Origin: Symsagittifera roscoffensis
Lineage: Eukaryota; Xenacoelomorpha; Acoela; Convolutidae
NCBI RefSeq assembly: GCF_963678635.1
Contig: NC_087067.1
Coordinates: 36,464,686-36,528,685 of the forward strand
Length of the DNA stretch: 64,000 nt
Direction of reading: 5' to 3'
Positions 12,107 through 25,036 of this stretch are shown here, in pieces. Under the pieces are notes generated by a model, which was not told the origin of the DNA, ran no database searches, and saw only the letters and a list, made by a program, of their open reading frames with translations. A program made the position numbers and the translations under genes. The stretch's first letter is position 1. Each line of letters begins with the position of its first letter.

Positions 12107-15100
12107 AAAAAAAATTGATTGTTTCAAATATCTTTAATTCAGTAATTTTTTCCGCTTTGGTCAAGAAGACCTTTCTAATAACGCCTAAGAGACTTGGAAT
12201 GATGCTTTAAACAGTTAGACATTTGCGAATTTTAAAAGTAGTACTTTTTAAAGCTATCATATAAGAGTAGTAGTAGTAGTAGTAGTTCGAAAAACAAAAA
12301 ATTTTGTAACCCGGAAAAAAAAAAGAATTTTCTATTGGAGAAAAGGAATAAAGTAAAGTATAAAATTAAGCAATTTACAAATGTGAATCACTGAGAGAGT
12401 GCCTCCAAAGTACAACCATTATTTCTTCGCTGAACTGCAAGATCCAGTCTCTGTTTAAGATGTTTAAGAGCGAGTTTCTCACCTGTCGCGTCCTTGATCT
12501 TACCTGCAAAGTCTTTGATGAATTCAAGCGATGATCTCCCAATCCCGCCTAACGTTTCTATGGCTATGGGTTCAAAAGTAACAGTTGAAGGGAGATCCGA
12601 GTAATGATTCTTTTTTCGCTCTTCGGCTTCAGAAGCAGCGCTGGAGCCAGGAATGATCCCTAGATGCACATTCGAGTTAGCCAGTCGGCTAATGCATGTG
12701 AAATCCCACCCTAGAACCCGTTCTCTAGACCAAGGCGTCAGAGTCAGCCCATCAGGTCTTCGACCATCTTTACGTAATAAACCTACTGGTTCAAGAGAAG
12801 ATGGGTAGCCTGCTGCTTTAATTGCTTCTTATATAAGAACATAGCAATTAGTATGCCTGGTGAAACGGTGTTTGATCTTTGGACACACTAGTGCATGATT
12901 TCCGTCAGTGTGTGCCATTCCACCGGATTGGCACCATCGAAGATCGCATCCTTCGACGGAAGAAAACGGACAAAATGACGTTAAAGACGAATTCGTGATG
13001 AAAACGAGGGTAGGAATTTTCTGGAATTCACAATTTTTATAATTTCGATTTTCAGCAGATTATTTCTGAGAAAAGAGGGAACGGCCATTTTGACCAGAAA
13101 ACGGGATAAGAACACAACGAACGAGAACATCGAACGAACAAGTCAAGAAAAACAACAGCAAAAAACGGAGTAACTATCATGACTATCACACACAAAAAGG
13201 CAATTAACTGAGGCAGGTAAGAAGAAAGGAGGCTTCAGTGGGACAGCCGGAGTAGATTTGTACCCTCTCGTGCCACGAGATTGAGGAGATAAGATTGTTA
13301 TCTCAGGAGGAGAACGGAATATGAGGTCTGGTGCCCAGAGACTCAGTAGACTGTAATATACACTTTTTAGCTGCTGTGATCCCCTGAATGGTTGAATTAA
13401 CTTCGGTTTTATATAGTCTTTCAGAGCATGATTAGCTAGGAAGAGGAAAAGATCAATCCATCTCCAATGGATTTAGTATTTTACTGTCACTAAAAACATA
13501 GTAAATATTGGATTTTGAGCCGCGTTTTTAATGGTAGTCACGTATTCTGGAGATCCGAGAACCAGCTATGGGCAACGAAAGCTGGTCAAAGGTCGTTTGA
13601 CTGATGGCCTAAAAATGGAAACTTTTCACTTAGCCCTAAACAGACCAGAAAACTAACTGGCTAGGTTTAGACGGTGAAAAACGAGTAGAATTAAGGTGCG
13701 TTTCTTTGCTCCGTCACTATGCAGTGTTTGGGCGAATGTTACATAAACGTTTTTATGGCGCTCCTGTGTGGGCCTGTTAAAGGCATGACAATCATAATCA
13801 GCAAACGTTTCAGTAACTAACACTCCGATCCGGGCGTATTACCGAATTAGAGGCCTTAAGATCTTGTATGGTATTAGGCGGGAGGTACCGACCCTCCACC
13901 TCTTACGATTTAGCTTTTTAACTTAGTTAAGACCAAAAATTCCGGGGCCGGAGGGTTAGGTGGGAAGTCATGAGCCCGCTTGTCACAAGGCCCTGGGACC
14001 AAAAATAATGAAAGAGAAACCGTAAAACAAAAACGGAGGATAAGCAACAAAAAAGCCAAAAACAAATTTATTTGAAAATAAAAAAGTACAAAAACCCAAA
14101 AAAAATTCAAAAACAGTAAAAAATGTAAAATGACAGTTTATGTACAATTTCCAGACGAGATGTGATCTGACCTTCCTACTTGTTGTTGTTTCAGATTAAT
14201 TTATATCATTTCTGATCGAAGAATTGAGTGTTTTGGTGGTTGACTAGGTACCCTCCCTTGAGTGTTGTTTGAGTATTTAAACACGTTAATGATAACTTTG
14301 CCGGTGACTGGAGGGTAGGTGGCAAGCTGAAAGACGTGTTCCAGACTCAACAAGAGGCAACAGGACAACATCCACAACGACTGCTGGGTATCGTTAACAC
14401 AGTTTTGGTATCGTTCGGGTTTTATTTCAATAAAACTTAAGTGGTGGGGGGCACAATTGGCGCGGTCCGATTGCACCCTCCATTGATTGCGAATTTCCGA
14501 GTTAAAGGTCCTAAGTCGGGTGTTTTGGTGTAAAGGAGGGTATAGTAATATTGATTATCGACTACTAATAGGTTATTATCTTTATTAAATATTACTTATC
14601 TCCCATTTGGAATTACTCTATGAGTATAAAAAATAAGTCATAACTGAAGAATTATAAGTTTGACCGGTTTATTTCTCAAAAACGGGAATAAGTTCTGTTT
14701 TTGCAATTATTTCAAATAATTGAAAGATTAAATTTCTAATTGTCTCAAATTAAGCAGTGGATAAAGTAAATTCTTTTCTATTCGGTTCCAAAGCAAGCTA
14801 TTGACTTAAAAATAATTTAATAAGAAAATGCGCTTGGTTTTTTTGAGTTCAACCACTTTCAATCTTATAGTTTCACTTAAGTGAAACATTATTCAAACTT
14901 TTTTTATACTTTTCAGGTTATCAATTCCAGAAAAAAAAAGATTTGAATCTAGGTCTTTTTAAGTTTCACCTGAAAACAAAAAGATGCAAGTGAGGCTTAA
15001 TCAATAGTATGCATTAGGAAAGCTCGTTTATTTGTCAAGCCTTATAAACCGACAAAATTCCGATAAGTCCAAGTACTTTTGAGACCTAAAATAAATAAAT

Positions 15101-15340
15101 TGATTTTTAAACTGAGAGATCTTAGATTTTGTTAGATTACTCAGAAGAAAGTGGCCGTGAAAAAGCACTGGTATAGAATGCTGATAAAGTTGTTGATTAG
15201 GAGAATATTAAAACTTGATTCAACATGATCCATCATAGAAGTACATAACTGAACCCAATAGTACTCCTCAAAGATGTAGGGTAATACTTTAAAGATGAAT
15301 TACTAATTCGAGTTTTCAACTATGCAAGCTTTAGGCATTG
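12107..15340. repeat. Array unit 4
   Basis: 3234 bp. It shares with unit 7 a set of variants: AAATGTGAATC near 12379, an altered endonuclease fragment (two amino-acid changes), CTCCGATCCGG near 13823 and TAACTGAAG near 14641. Confidence 0.95.
12388..12828 (-). pseudogene. Retroelement endonuclease C-terminal fragment, unit 4
   Basis: Same frame as unit 1 with two conservative changes (GRTSIEF becomes GRSSLEF), shared only with unit 7. One synonymous change lies near the stop. Confidence 0.75.
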
Positions 15341-18300
15341 AAAAAAAATTGATTGTTTCAAATATCTTTAATTCAGTAATTTTTTCCGCTTTGGTCAAGA
15401 AGAACTTTCTAATAACGCCTAAGAGACTTGGAATGATGCTTTAAACAGTTAGACATTTGCGAATTTTAAAAGTAGTTCTTTTTAAAGCTATCATATAAGA
15501 GTAGTAGTAGTAGTAGTAGTTCGAAAAACGAAAAATTTTGTAACCCGGAAAAAAAAGAATTTTCTATTGGAGAAAAGGAATAAAGTAAAGTATAAAAGTA
15601 AGCACTTTACAAAAGTGAATCACTGAGAGAGTGCCTCCAAAGTACAGCCATTATTTCTTCGCTGAACTGCAAGATCCAGTCTCTGTTTAAGATGTTTAAG
15701 AGCGAGTTTCTCACCTGTCGCGTCCTTGATCTTACCTGCAAAGTCTTTGATGAATTCAATCGATGTTCTCCCAATCCCGCCTAACGTTTCTATGGCTATG
15801 GGTTCAAAAGTAACAGTTGAAGGGAGATCCGAGTAATGATTCTTTTTTCGCTCTTCGGCTTCAGAAGCAGCGCTGGAGCCAGGAATGATCCCTAGATGCA
15901 CATTCGAGTTAGCCAGTCGGCTAATGCATGTGAAATCCCACCCTAGAACCCGTTCTCTAGACCAAGGCGTCAGAGTCAGCCCATCAGGTCTTCGACCATC
16001 TTTACGTAATAAACCTACTGGTTCAAGAGAAGATGGGTAGCCTGCTGCTTTAATTGCTTCTTATATAAGAACATAGCAATTAGTATGCCTGGTGAAACGG
16101 TGTTTGATCTTTGGACACACTAGTGCATGATTTCCGTCAGTGTGTGCCATTCCACCGGATTGGCACCATCGAAGATCGCATCCTTCGACGGAAGAAAACG
16201 GACAAAATGACGTTAAAGACGAATTCGTGATGAAAACGAGGGAAGGAATTCTCTGGAATTCACAATTTTTATAATTTCGATTTTCAGCAGATTATTTCTG
16301 AGAAAAGAGGGAACGGCCATTTTGACCAGAAAACGGGATAAGAACACAACGAACGAGAACATCGAACGAACAAGTCAAGAAAAACAACAGCAAAAAACGG
16401 AGTAACTATCATGACTATCACACACAAAAAGGCAATTAACTGAGGCAGGTAAGAAGAAAGGAGGCTTCAGTGGGACAGCCGGAGTAGATCTGTACCCTCT
16501 TGTGCCACGAGATTGAGGAGATAAGATTGTTATCTCAGGAGGAGAACGGAATATGAGGTCTGGTGCCCAGAGACTCAGTAGACTGTAATATACACTTTTT
16601 AGCTGCTGTGATCCCCTGAATGGTTGAATTAACTTCGGTTTTATATAGTCTTTCAGAGCATGATTAGCTAGGAAGAGGAAAAGATCAATCCATCCCCAAT
16701 GGATTTAGTATTTTACTGTCACTAAAAACATAGTAAATATTGGATTTTGAGCCGCGTTTTTAATGGTAGTCACGTATTCTGGAGATCCGAGAACCAGCTA
16801 TGGGCAACGAAAGCTGGTCAAAGGTCGTTTGACTGATGGCCTAAAAATGGAAACTTTTCACTTAGCCCTAAACAGACCAGAAAACTAACTGGCTAGGTTT
16901 AGACGGTGAAAAACGAGTAGAATTAAGGTGCGTTTCTTTGCTCCGTCACTATGCAGTGTTTGGGCGAATGTTACATAAACGTTTTTATGGCGCTCCTGTG
17001 TGGGCCTGTTAAAGGCATGACAATCATAATCAGCAAACGTTTCAGTAACTAACACTCCGCTCCGGGCGTATTACCGAATTAGAGGCCTTAAGATCTTGTA
17101 TGGTATTAGGCGGGAGGTACCGACCCTCCACCTCTTACGATTTAGCTTTTTAACTTAGTTAAGACCAAAAATTCCGGGGCCGGAGGGTTAGGTGGGAAGT
17201 CATGAGCCCGCTTGTCACAAGGCCCTGGGACCAAAAATAATGAAAGAGAAACCGTAAAACAAAAACGGAGGATAAGCAACAAAAAAGCCAAAAACAAATT
17301 TATTTGAAAATAAAAAAGTACAAAAACCCAAAAAAAATTCAAAAACAGTAAAAAATGTAAAATGACAGTTTATGTACAATTTCCAGACGAGATGTGATCT
17401 GACCTTCCTACTTGTTGTTGTTTCAGATTAATTTATATCATTTCTGATCGAAGAATTGAGTGTTTTGGTGGTTGACTAGGTACCCTCCCTTGAGTGTTGT
17501 TTGAGTATTTAAACACGTTAATGATAACTTTGCCGGTGACTGGAGGGTAGGTGGCAAGCTGAAAGACGTGTTCCAGACTCAACAAGAGGCAACAGGACAA
17601 CATCCACAACGACTGCTGGGTATCGTTAACACAGTTTTGGTATCGTTCGGGTTTTATTTCAATAAAACTTAAGTGGTGGGGGGCACAATTGGCGCGGTCC
17701 GATTGCACCCTCCATTGATTGCAAATTTCCGAGTTAAAGGTCCTAAGTCGGGTGTTTTGGTGTAAAGGAGGATATAGTATTATTGATTATCGACTACTAA
17801 TAGGTTATTATCTTTATTAAATATTACTTATCTCCCATTTGGAATTACTCTATGAGTATAAAAAATAAGTCATAACTCAAGAATTATAAGTTTGACCGGT
17901 TTATTTCTCAAAAACGGGAATAAGTTATGTTTTTGCAATTATTTCAAATAATTGAAAGATTAAATTTCTAATTGTCTCAAATTAAGCAGTGGATAAAGTA
18001 AATTCTTTTCTATTCGGTTCCAAAGCAAGCTATTGACTTAAAAATAATTTAATAAGAAAATGCGCTTGGTTTTTTTGAGTTCAACCACTTTCAATCTTAT
18101 AGTTTCACTTAAGTGAAACATTATTCAAACTTTTTTTATACTTTTCAGGTTATCAATTCCAGAAAAAAAAGATTTGAATCTAGGTCTTTTTAAGTTTCAC
18201 CTGAAAACAAAAAGATGCAAGTGAGGCTTAATCAATAGTATGCATTAGGAAAGCTCGTTTATTTGTCAAGCCTTATAAACCGACAAAATTCCGATAAGTC

Positions 18301-18571
18301 CAAGTACTTTTGAGACCTAAAATAAATAAATTGATTTTTAAACTGAGAGATCTTAGACTTTGTTAGATTACTCAGAAGAAAGTGGCCGTGAAAAAGCACT
18401 GGTATAGAATGCTGATAAAGTTGTTGATTAGGAGAATATTAAAACTTGATTCAACATGATCCATCATAGAAGTACATAACTGAACCCAATAGTACTCCTC
18501 AAAGATGTAGGGTAATACTTTAAAGATGAATTACTAATTCGAGTTTTCAACTATGCAAGCTTTAGGCATTG
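15341..18571. repeat. Array unit 5
   Basis: 3231 bp. Private changes include GGGAAGGAATTCTCTGG near 16240 and CTCTTGTGCC near 16497. The second change disrupts the CTCGTG/CACGAG palindrome found in the other units. Confidence 0.95.
15620..16060 (-). pseudogene. Retroelement endonuclease C-terminal fragment, unit 5
   Basis: Open frame identical in protein to unit 1 over the last 93 residues, with PD...D spacing retained. Confidence 0.75.
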
Positions 18572-21500
18572 AAAAAAAATTGATTGTTTCAAATATCTTT
18601 AATTCAGTAATTTTTTCCGCTTTGGTCAAGAAGAACTTTCTAATAACGCCTAAGAGACTTGGAATGATGCTTTAAACAGTTAGACATTTGCGAATTTTAA
18701 AAGTAGTTCTTTTTAAAGCTATCATATAAGAGTAGTAGTAGTAGTAGTAGTTCGAAAAACGAAAAATTTTGTAACCCGGAAAAAAAAAGAATTTTCTATT
18801 GGAGAAAAGGAATAAAGTAAAGTATAAAAGTAAGCACTTTACAAAAGTGAATCACTGAGAGAGTGCCTCCAAAGTACAGCCATTATTTCTTCGCTGAACT
18901 GCAAGATCCAGTCTCTGTTTAAGATGTTTAAGAGCGAGTTTCTCACCTGTCGCGTCCTTGATCTTACCTGCAAAGTCTTTGATGAATTCAATCGATGTTC
19001 TCCCAATCCCGCCTAACGTTTCTATGGCTATGGGTTCAAAAGTAACAGTTGAAGGGAGATCCGAGTAATGATTCTTTTTTCGCTCTTCGGCTTCAGAAGC
19101 AGCGCTGGAGCCAGGAATGATCCCTAGATGCACATTCGAGTTAGCCAGTCGGCTAATGCATGTGAAATCCCACCCTAGAACCCGTTCTCTAGACCAAGGC
19201 GTCAGAGTCAGCCCATCAGGTCTTCGACCATCTTTACGTAATAAACCTACTGGTTCAAGAGAAGATGGGTAGCCTGCTGCTTTAATTGCTTCTTATATAA
19301 GAACATAGCAATTAGTATGCCTGGTGAAACGGTGTTTGATCTTTGGACACACTAGTGCATGATTTCCGTCAGTGTGTGCCATTCCACCGGATTGGCACCA
19401 TCGAAGATCGCATCCTTCGACGGAAGAAAACGGACAAAATGACGTTAAAGACGAATTCGTGATGAAAACGAGGGTAGGAATTTTCTGGAATTCACAATTT
19501 TTATAATTTCGATTTTCAGCAGATTATTTCTGAGAAAAGAGGGAACGGCCATTTTGACCAGAAAACGGGATAAGAACACAACGAACGAGAACATCGAACG
19601 AACAAGTCAAGAAAAACAACAGCAAAAAACGGAGTAACTATCATGACTATCACACACAAAAAGGCAATTAACTGAGGCAGGTCAGAAGAAAGGAGGCTTC
19701 AGTGGGACAGCCGGAGTAGATCTGTACCCTCTCGTGCCACGAGATTGAGGAGATAAGATTGTTATCTCAGGAGGAGAACGGAATATGAGGTCTGGTGCCC
19801 AGAGACTCAGTAGACTGTAATATACACTTTTTAGCTGCTGTGATCCCCTGAATGGTTGAATTAACTTCGGTTTTATATAGTCTTTCAGAGCATGATTAGC
19901 TAGGAAGAGGAAAAGATCAATCCATCCCCAATGGATTTAGTATTTTACTGTCACTAAAAACATAGTAAATATTGGATTTTGAGCCGCGTTTTTAATGGTA
20001 GTCACGTATTCTGGAGATCCGAGAACCAGCTATGGGCAACGAAAGCTGGTCAAAGGTCGTTTGACTGATGGCCTAAAAATGGAAACTTTTCACTTAGCCC
20101 TAAACAGACCAGAAAACTAACTGGCTAGGTTTAGACGGTGAAAAACGAGTAGAATTAAGGTGCGTTTCTTTGCTCCGTCACTATGCAGTGTTTGGGCGAA
20201 TGTTACATAAACGTTTTTATGGCGCTCCTGTGTGGGCCTGTTAAAGGCATGACAATCATAATCAGCAAACGTTTCAGTAACTAACACTCCGCTCCGGGCG
20301 TATTACCGAATTAGAGGCCTTAAGATCTTGTATGGTATTAGGCGGGAGGTACCGACCCTCCACCTATTACGATTTAGCTTTTTAACTTAGTTAAGACCAA
20401 AAATTCCGGGGCCGGAGGGTTAGGTGGGAAGTCATGAGCCCGCTTGTCACAAGGCCCTGGGACCAAAAATAATGAAAGAGAAACCGTAAAACAAAAACGG
20501 AGGATAAGCAACAAAAAAGCCAAAAACAAATTTATTTGAAAATAAAAAAGTACAAAAACCCAAAAAAAATTCAAAAACAGTAGAAAATGTAAAATGACAG
20601 TTTATGTACAATTTCCAGACGAGATGTGATCTGACCTTCCTACTTGTTGTTGTTTCAGATTAATTTATATCATTTCTGATCGAAGAATTGAGTGTTTTGG
20701 TGGTTGACTAGGTACCCTCCCTTGAGTGTTGTTTGAGTATTTAAACACGTTAATGATAACTTTGCCGGTGACTGGAGGGTAGGTGGCAAGCTGAAAGACG
20801 TGTTCCAGACTCAACAAGAGGCAACAGGACAACATCCACAACGACTGCTGGGTATCGTTAACACAGTTTTGGTATCGTTCGGGTTTTATTTCAATAAAAC
20901 TTAAGTGGTGGGGGGCACAATTGGCGCGGTCCGATTGCACCCTCCATTGATTGCGAATTTCCGAGTTAAAGGTCCTAAGTCGGGTGTTTTGGTGTAAAGG
21001 AGGATATAGTATTATTGATTATCGACTACTAATAGGTTATTATCTTTATTAAATATTACTTATCTCCCATTTGGAATTACTCTATGAGTATAAAAAATAA
21101 GTCATAACTCAAGAATTATAAGTTTGACCGGTTTATTTCTCAAAAACGGGAATAAGTTCTGTTTTTGCAATTATTTCAAATAATTGAAAGATTAAATTTC
21201 TAATTGTCTCAAATTAAGCAGTGGATAAAGTAAATTCTTTTCTATTCGGTTCCAAAGCAAGCTATTGACTTAAAAATAATTTAATAAGAAAATGCGCTTG
21301 GTTTTTTTGAGTTCAACCACTTTCAATCTTATAGTTTCACTTAAGTGAAACATTATTCAAACTTTTTTTATACTTTTCAGGTTATCAATTCCAGAAAAAA
21401 AAGATTTGAATCTAGGTCTTTTTAAGTTTCACCTGAAAACAAAAAGATGCAAGTGAGGCTTAATCAATAGTATGCATTAGGAAAGCTCGTTTATTTGTCA

Positions 21501-21803
21501 AGCCTTATAAACCGACAAAATTCCGATAAGTCCAAGTACTTTTGAGACCTAAAATAAATAAATTGATTTTTAAACTGAGAGATCTTAGACTTTGTTAGAT
21601 TACTCAGAAGAAAGTGGCCGTGAAAAAGCACTGGTATAGAATGCTGATAAAGTTGTTGATTAGGAGAATATTAAAACTTGATTCAACATGATCCATCATA
21701 GAAGTACATAACTGAACCCAATAGTACTCCTCAAAGATGTAGGGTAATACTTTAAAGATGAATTACTAATTCGAGTTTTCAACTATGCAAGCTTTAGGCA
21801 TTG
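18572..21803. repeat. Array unit 6
   Basis: 3232 bp. It shares CACCTATTACG and ACAGTAGAAAATG with unit 3 and has a private GGCAGGTCAGAAG near 19676. Confidence 0.95.
18852..19292 (-). pseudogene. Retroelement endonuclease C-terminal fragment, unit 6
   Basis: Open frame identical in protein to unit 1 over the last 93 residues. Confidence 0.75.
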
Positions 21804-24800
21804 AAAAAAAATTGATTGTTTCAAATATCTTTAATTCAGTAATTTTTTCCGCTTTGGTCAAGAAGACCTTTCTAATAACGCCTAAGAGACTTGGAATGAT
21901 GCTTTAAACAGTTAGACATTTGCGAATTTTAAAAGTAGTACTTTTTAAAGCTATCATATAAGAGTAGTAGTAGTAGTAGTAGTTCGAAAAACAAAAAATT
22001 TTGTAACCCGGAAAAAAAAAGAATTTTCTATTGGAGAAAAGGAATAAAGTAAAGTATAAAATTAAGCAATTTACAAATGTGAATCACTGAGAGAGTGCCT
22101 CCAAAGTACAACCATTATTTCTTCGCTGAACTGCAAGATCCAGTCTCTGTTTAAGATGTTTAAGAGCGAGTTTCTCACCTGTCGCGTCCTTGATCTTACC
22201 TGCAAAGTCTTTGATGAATTCAAGCGATGATCTCCCAATCCCGCCTAACGTTTCTATGGCTATGGGTTCAAAAGTAACAGTTGAAGGGAGATCCGAGTAA
22301 TGATTCTTTTTTCGCTCTTCGGCTTCAGAAGCAGCGCTGGAGCCAGGAATGATCCCTAGATGCACATTCGAGTTAGCCAGTCGGCTAATGCATGTGAAAT
22401 CCCACCCTAGAACCCGTTCTCTAGACCAAGGCGTCAGAGTCAGCCCATCAGGTCTTCGACCATCTTTACGTAATAAACCTACTGGTTCAAGAGAAGATGG
22501 GTAGCCTGCTGCTTTAATTGCTTCTTATATAAGAACATAGCAATTAGTATGCCTGGTGAAACGGTGTTTGATCTTTGGACACACTAGTGCATGATTTCCG
22601 TCAGTGTGTGCCATTCCACCGGATTGGCACCATCGAAGATCGCATCCTTCGACGGAAGAAAACGGACAAAATGACGTTAAAGACGAATTCGTGATGAAAA
22701 CGAGGGTAGGAATTTTCTGGAATTCACAATTTTTATAATTTCGATTTTCAGCAGATTATTTCTGAGAAAAGAGGGAACGGCCATTTTGACCAGAAAACGG
22801 GATAAGAACACAACGAACGAGAACATCGAACGAACAAGTCAAGAAAAACAACAGCAAAAAACGGAGTAACTATCATGACTATCACACACAAAAAGGCAAT
22901 TAACTGAGGCAGGTAAGAAGAAAGGAGGCTTCAGTGGGACAGCCGGAGTAGATCTGTACCCTCTCGTGCCACGAGATTGAGGAGATAAGATTGTTATCTC
23001 AGGAGGAGAACGGAATATGAGGTCTGGTGCCCAGAGACTCAGTAGACTGTAATATACACTTTTTAGCTGCTGTGATCCCCTGAATGGTTGAATTAACTTC
23101 GGTTTTATATAGTCTTTCAGAGCATGATTAGCTAGGAAGAGGAAAAGATCAATCCATCCCCAATGGATTTAGTATTTTACTGTCACTAAAAACATAGTAA
23201 ATATTGGATTTTGAGCCGCGTTTTTAATGGTAGTCACGTATTCTGGAGATCCGAGAACCAGCTATGGGCAACGAAAGCTGGTCAAAGGTCGTTTGACTGA
23301 TGGCCTAAAAATGGAAACTTTTCACTTAGCCCTAAACAGACCAGAAAACTAACTGGCTAGGTTTAGACGGTGAAAAACGAGTAGAATTAAGGTGCGTTTC
23401 TTTGCTCCGTCACTATGCAGTGTTTGGGCGAATGTTACATAAACGTTTTTATGGCGCTCCTGTGTGGGCCTGTTAAAGGCATGACAATCATAATCAGCAA
23501 ACGTTTCAGTAACTAACACTCCGATCCGGGCGTATTACCGAATTAGAGGCCTTAAGATCTTGTATGGTATTAGGCGGGAGGTACCGACCCTCCACCTCTT
23601 ACGATTTAGCTTTTTAACTTAGTTAAGACCAAAAATTCCGGGGCCGGAGGGTTAGGTGGGAAGTCATGAGCCCGCTTGTCACAAGGCCCTGGGACCAAAA
23701 ATAATGAAAGAGAAACCGTAAAACAAAAACGGAGGATAAGCAACAAAAAAGCCAAAAACAAATTTATTTGAAAATAAAAAAGTACAAAAACCCAAAAAAA
23801 ATTCAAAAACAGTAAAAAATGTAAAATGACAGTTTATGTACAATTTCCAGACGAGATGTGATCTGACCTTCCTACTTGTTGTTGTTTCAGATTAATTTAT
23901 ATCATTTCTGATCGAAGAATTGAGTGTTTTGGTGGTTGACTAGGTACCCTCCCTTGAGTGTTGTTTGAGTATTTAAACACGTTAATGATAACTTTGCCGG
24001 TGACTGGAGGGTAGGTGGCAAGCTGAAAGACGTGTTCCAGACTCAACAAGAGGCAACAGGACAACATCCACAACGACTGCTGGGTATCGTTAACACAGTT
24101 TTGGTATCGTTCGGGTTTTATTTCAATAAAACTTAAGTGGTGGGGGGCACAATTGGCGCGGTCCGATTGCACCCTCCATTGATTGCGAATTTCCGAGTTA
24201 AAGGTCCTAAGTCGGGTGTTTTGGTGTAAAGGAGGGTATAGTAATATTGATTATCGACTACTAATAGGTTATTATCTTTATTAAATATTACTTATCTCCC
24301 ATTTGGAATTACTCTATGAGTATAAAAAATAAGTCATAACTGAAGAATTATAAGTTTGACCGGTTTATTTCTCAAAAACGGGAATAAGTTCTGTTTTTGC
24401 AATTATTTCAAATAATTGAAAGATTAAATTTCTAATTGTCTCAAATTAAGCAGTGGATAAAGTAAATTCTTTTCTATTCGGTTCCAAAGCAAGCTATTGA
24501 CTTAAAAATAATTTAATAAGAAAATGCGCTTGGTTTTTTTGAGTTCAACCACTTTCAATCTTATAGTTTCACTTAAGTGAAACATTATTCAAACTTTTTT
24601 TATACTTTTCAGGTTATCAATTCCAGAAAAAAAAAGATTTGAATCTAGGTCTTTTTAAGTTTCACCTGAAAACAAAAAGATGCAAGTGAGGCTTAATCAA
24701 TAGTATGCATTAGGAAAGCTCGTTTATTTGTCAAGCCTTATAAACCGACAAAATTCCGATAAGTCCAAGTACTTTTGAGACCTAAAATAAATAAATTGAT

Positions 24801-25036
24801 TTTTAAACTGAGAGATCTTAGACTTTGTTAGATTACTCAGAAGAAAGTGGCCGTGAAAAAGCACTGGTATAGAATGCTGATAAAGTTGTTGATTAGGAGA
24901 ATATTAAAACTTGATTCAACATGATCCATCATAGAAGTACATAACTGAACCCAATAGTACTCCTCAAAGATGTAGGGTAATACTTTAAAGATGAATTACT
25001 AATTCGAGTTTTCAACTATGCAAGCTTTAGGCATTG
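21804..25036. repeat. Array unit 7
   Basis: 3233 bp. It is nearly the twin of unit 4, three units away, sharing the altered endonuclease fragment, GATCCGG and TAACTGAAG variants. Confidence 0.95.
22084..22524 (-). pseudogene. Retroelement endonuclease C-terminal fragment, unit 7
   Basis: Carries the same GRSSLEF variant as unit 4, which supports a three-unit duplication step in the array's history. Confidence 0.75.
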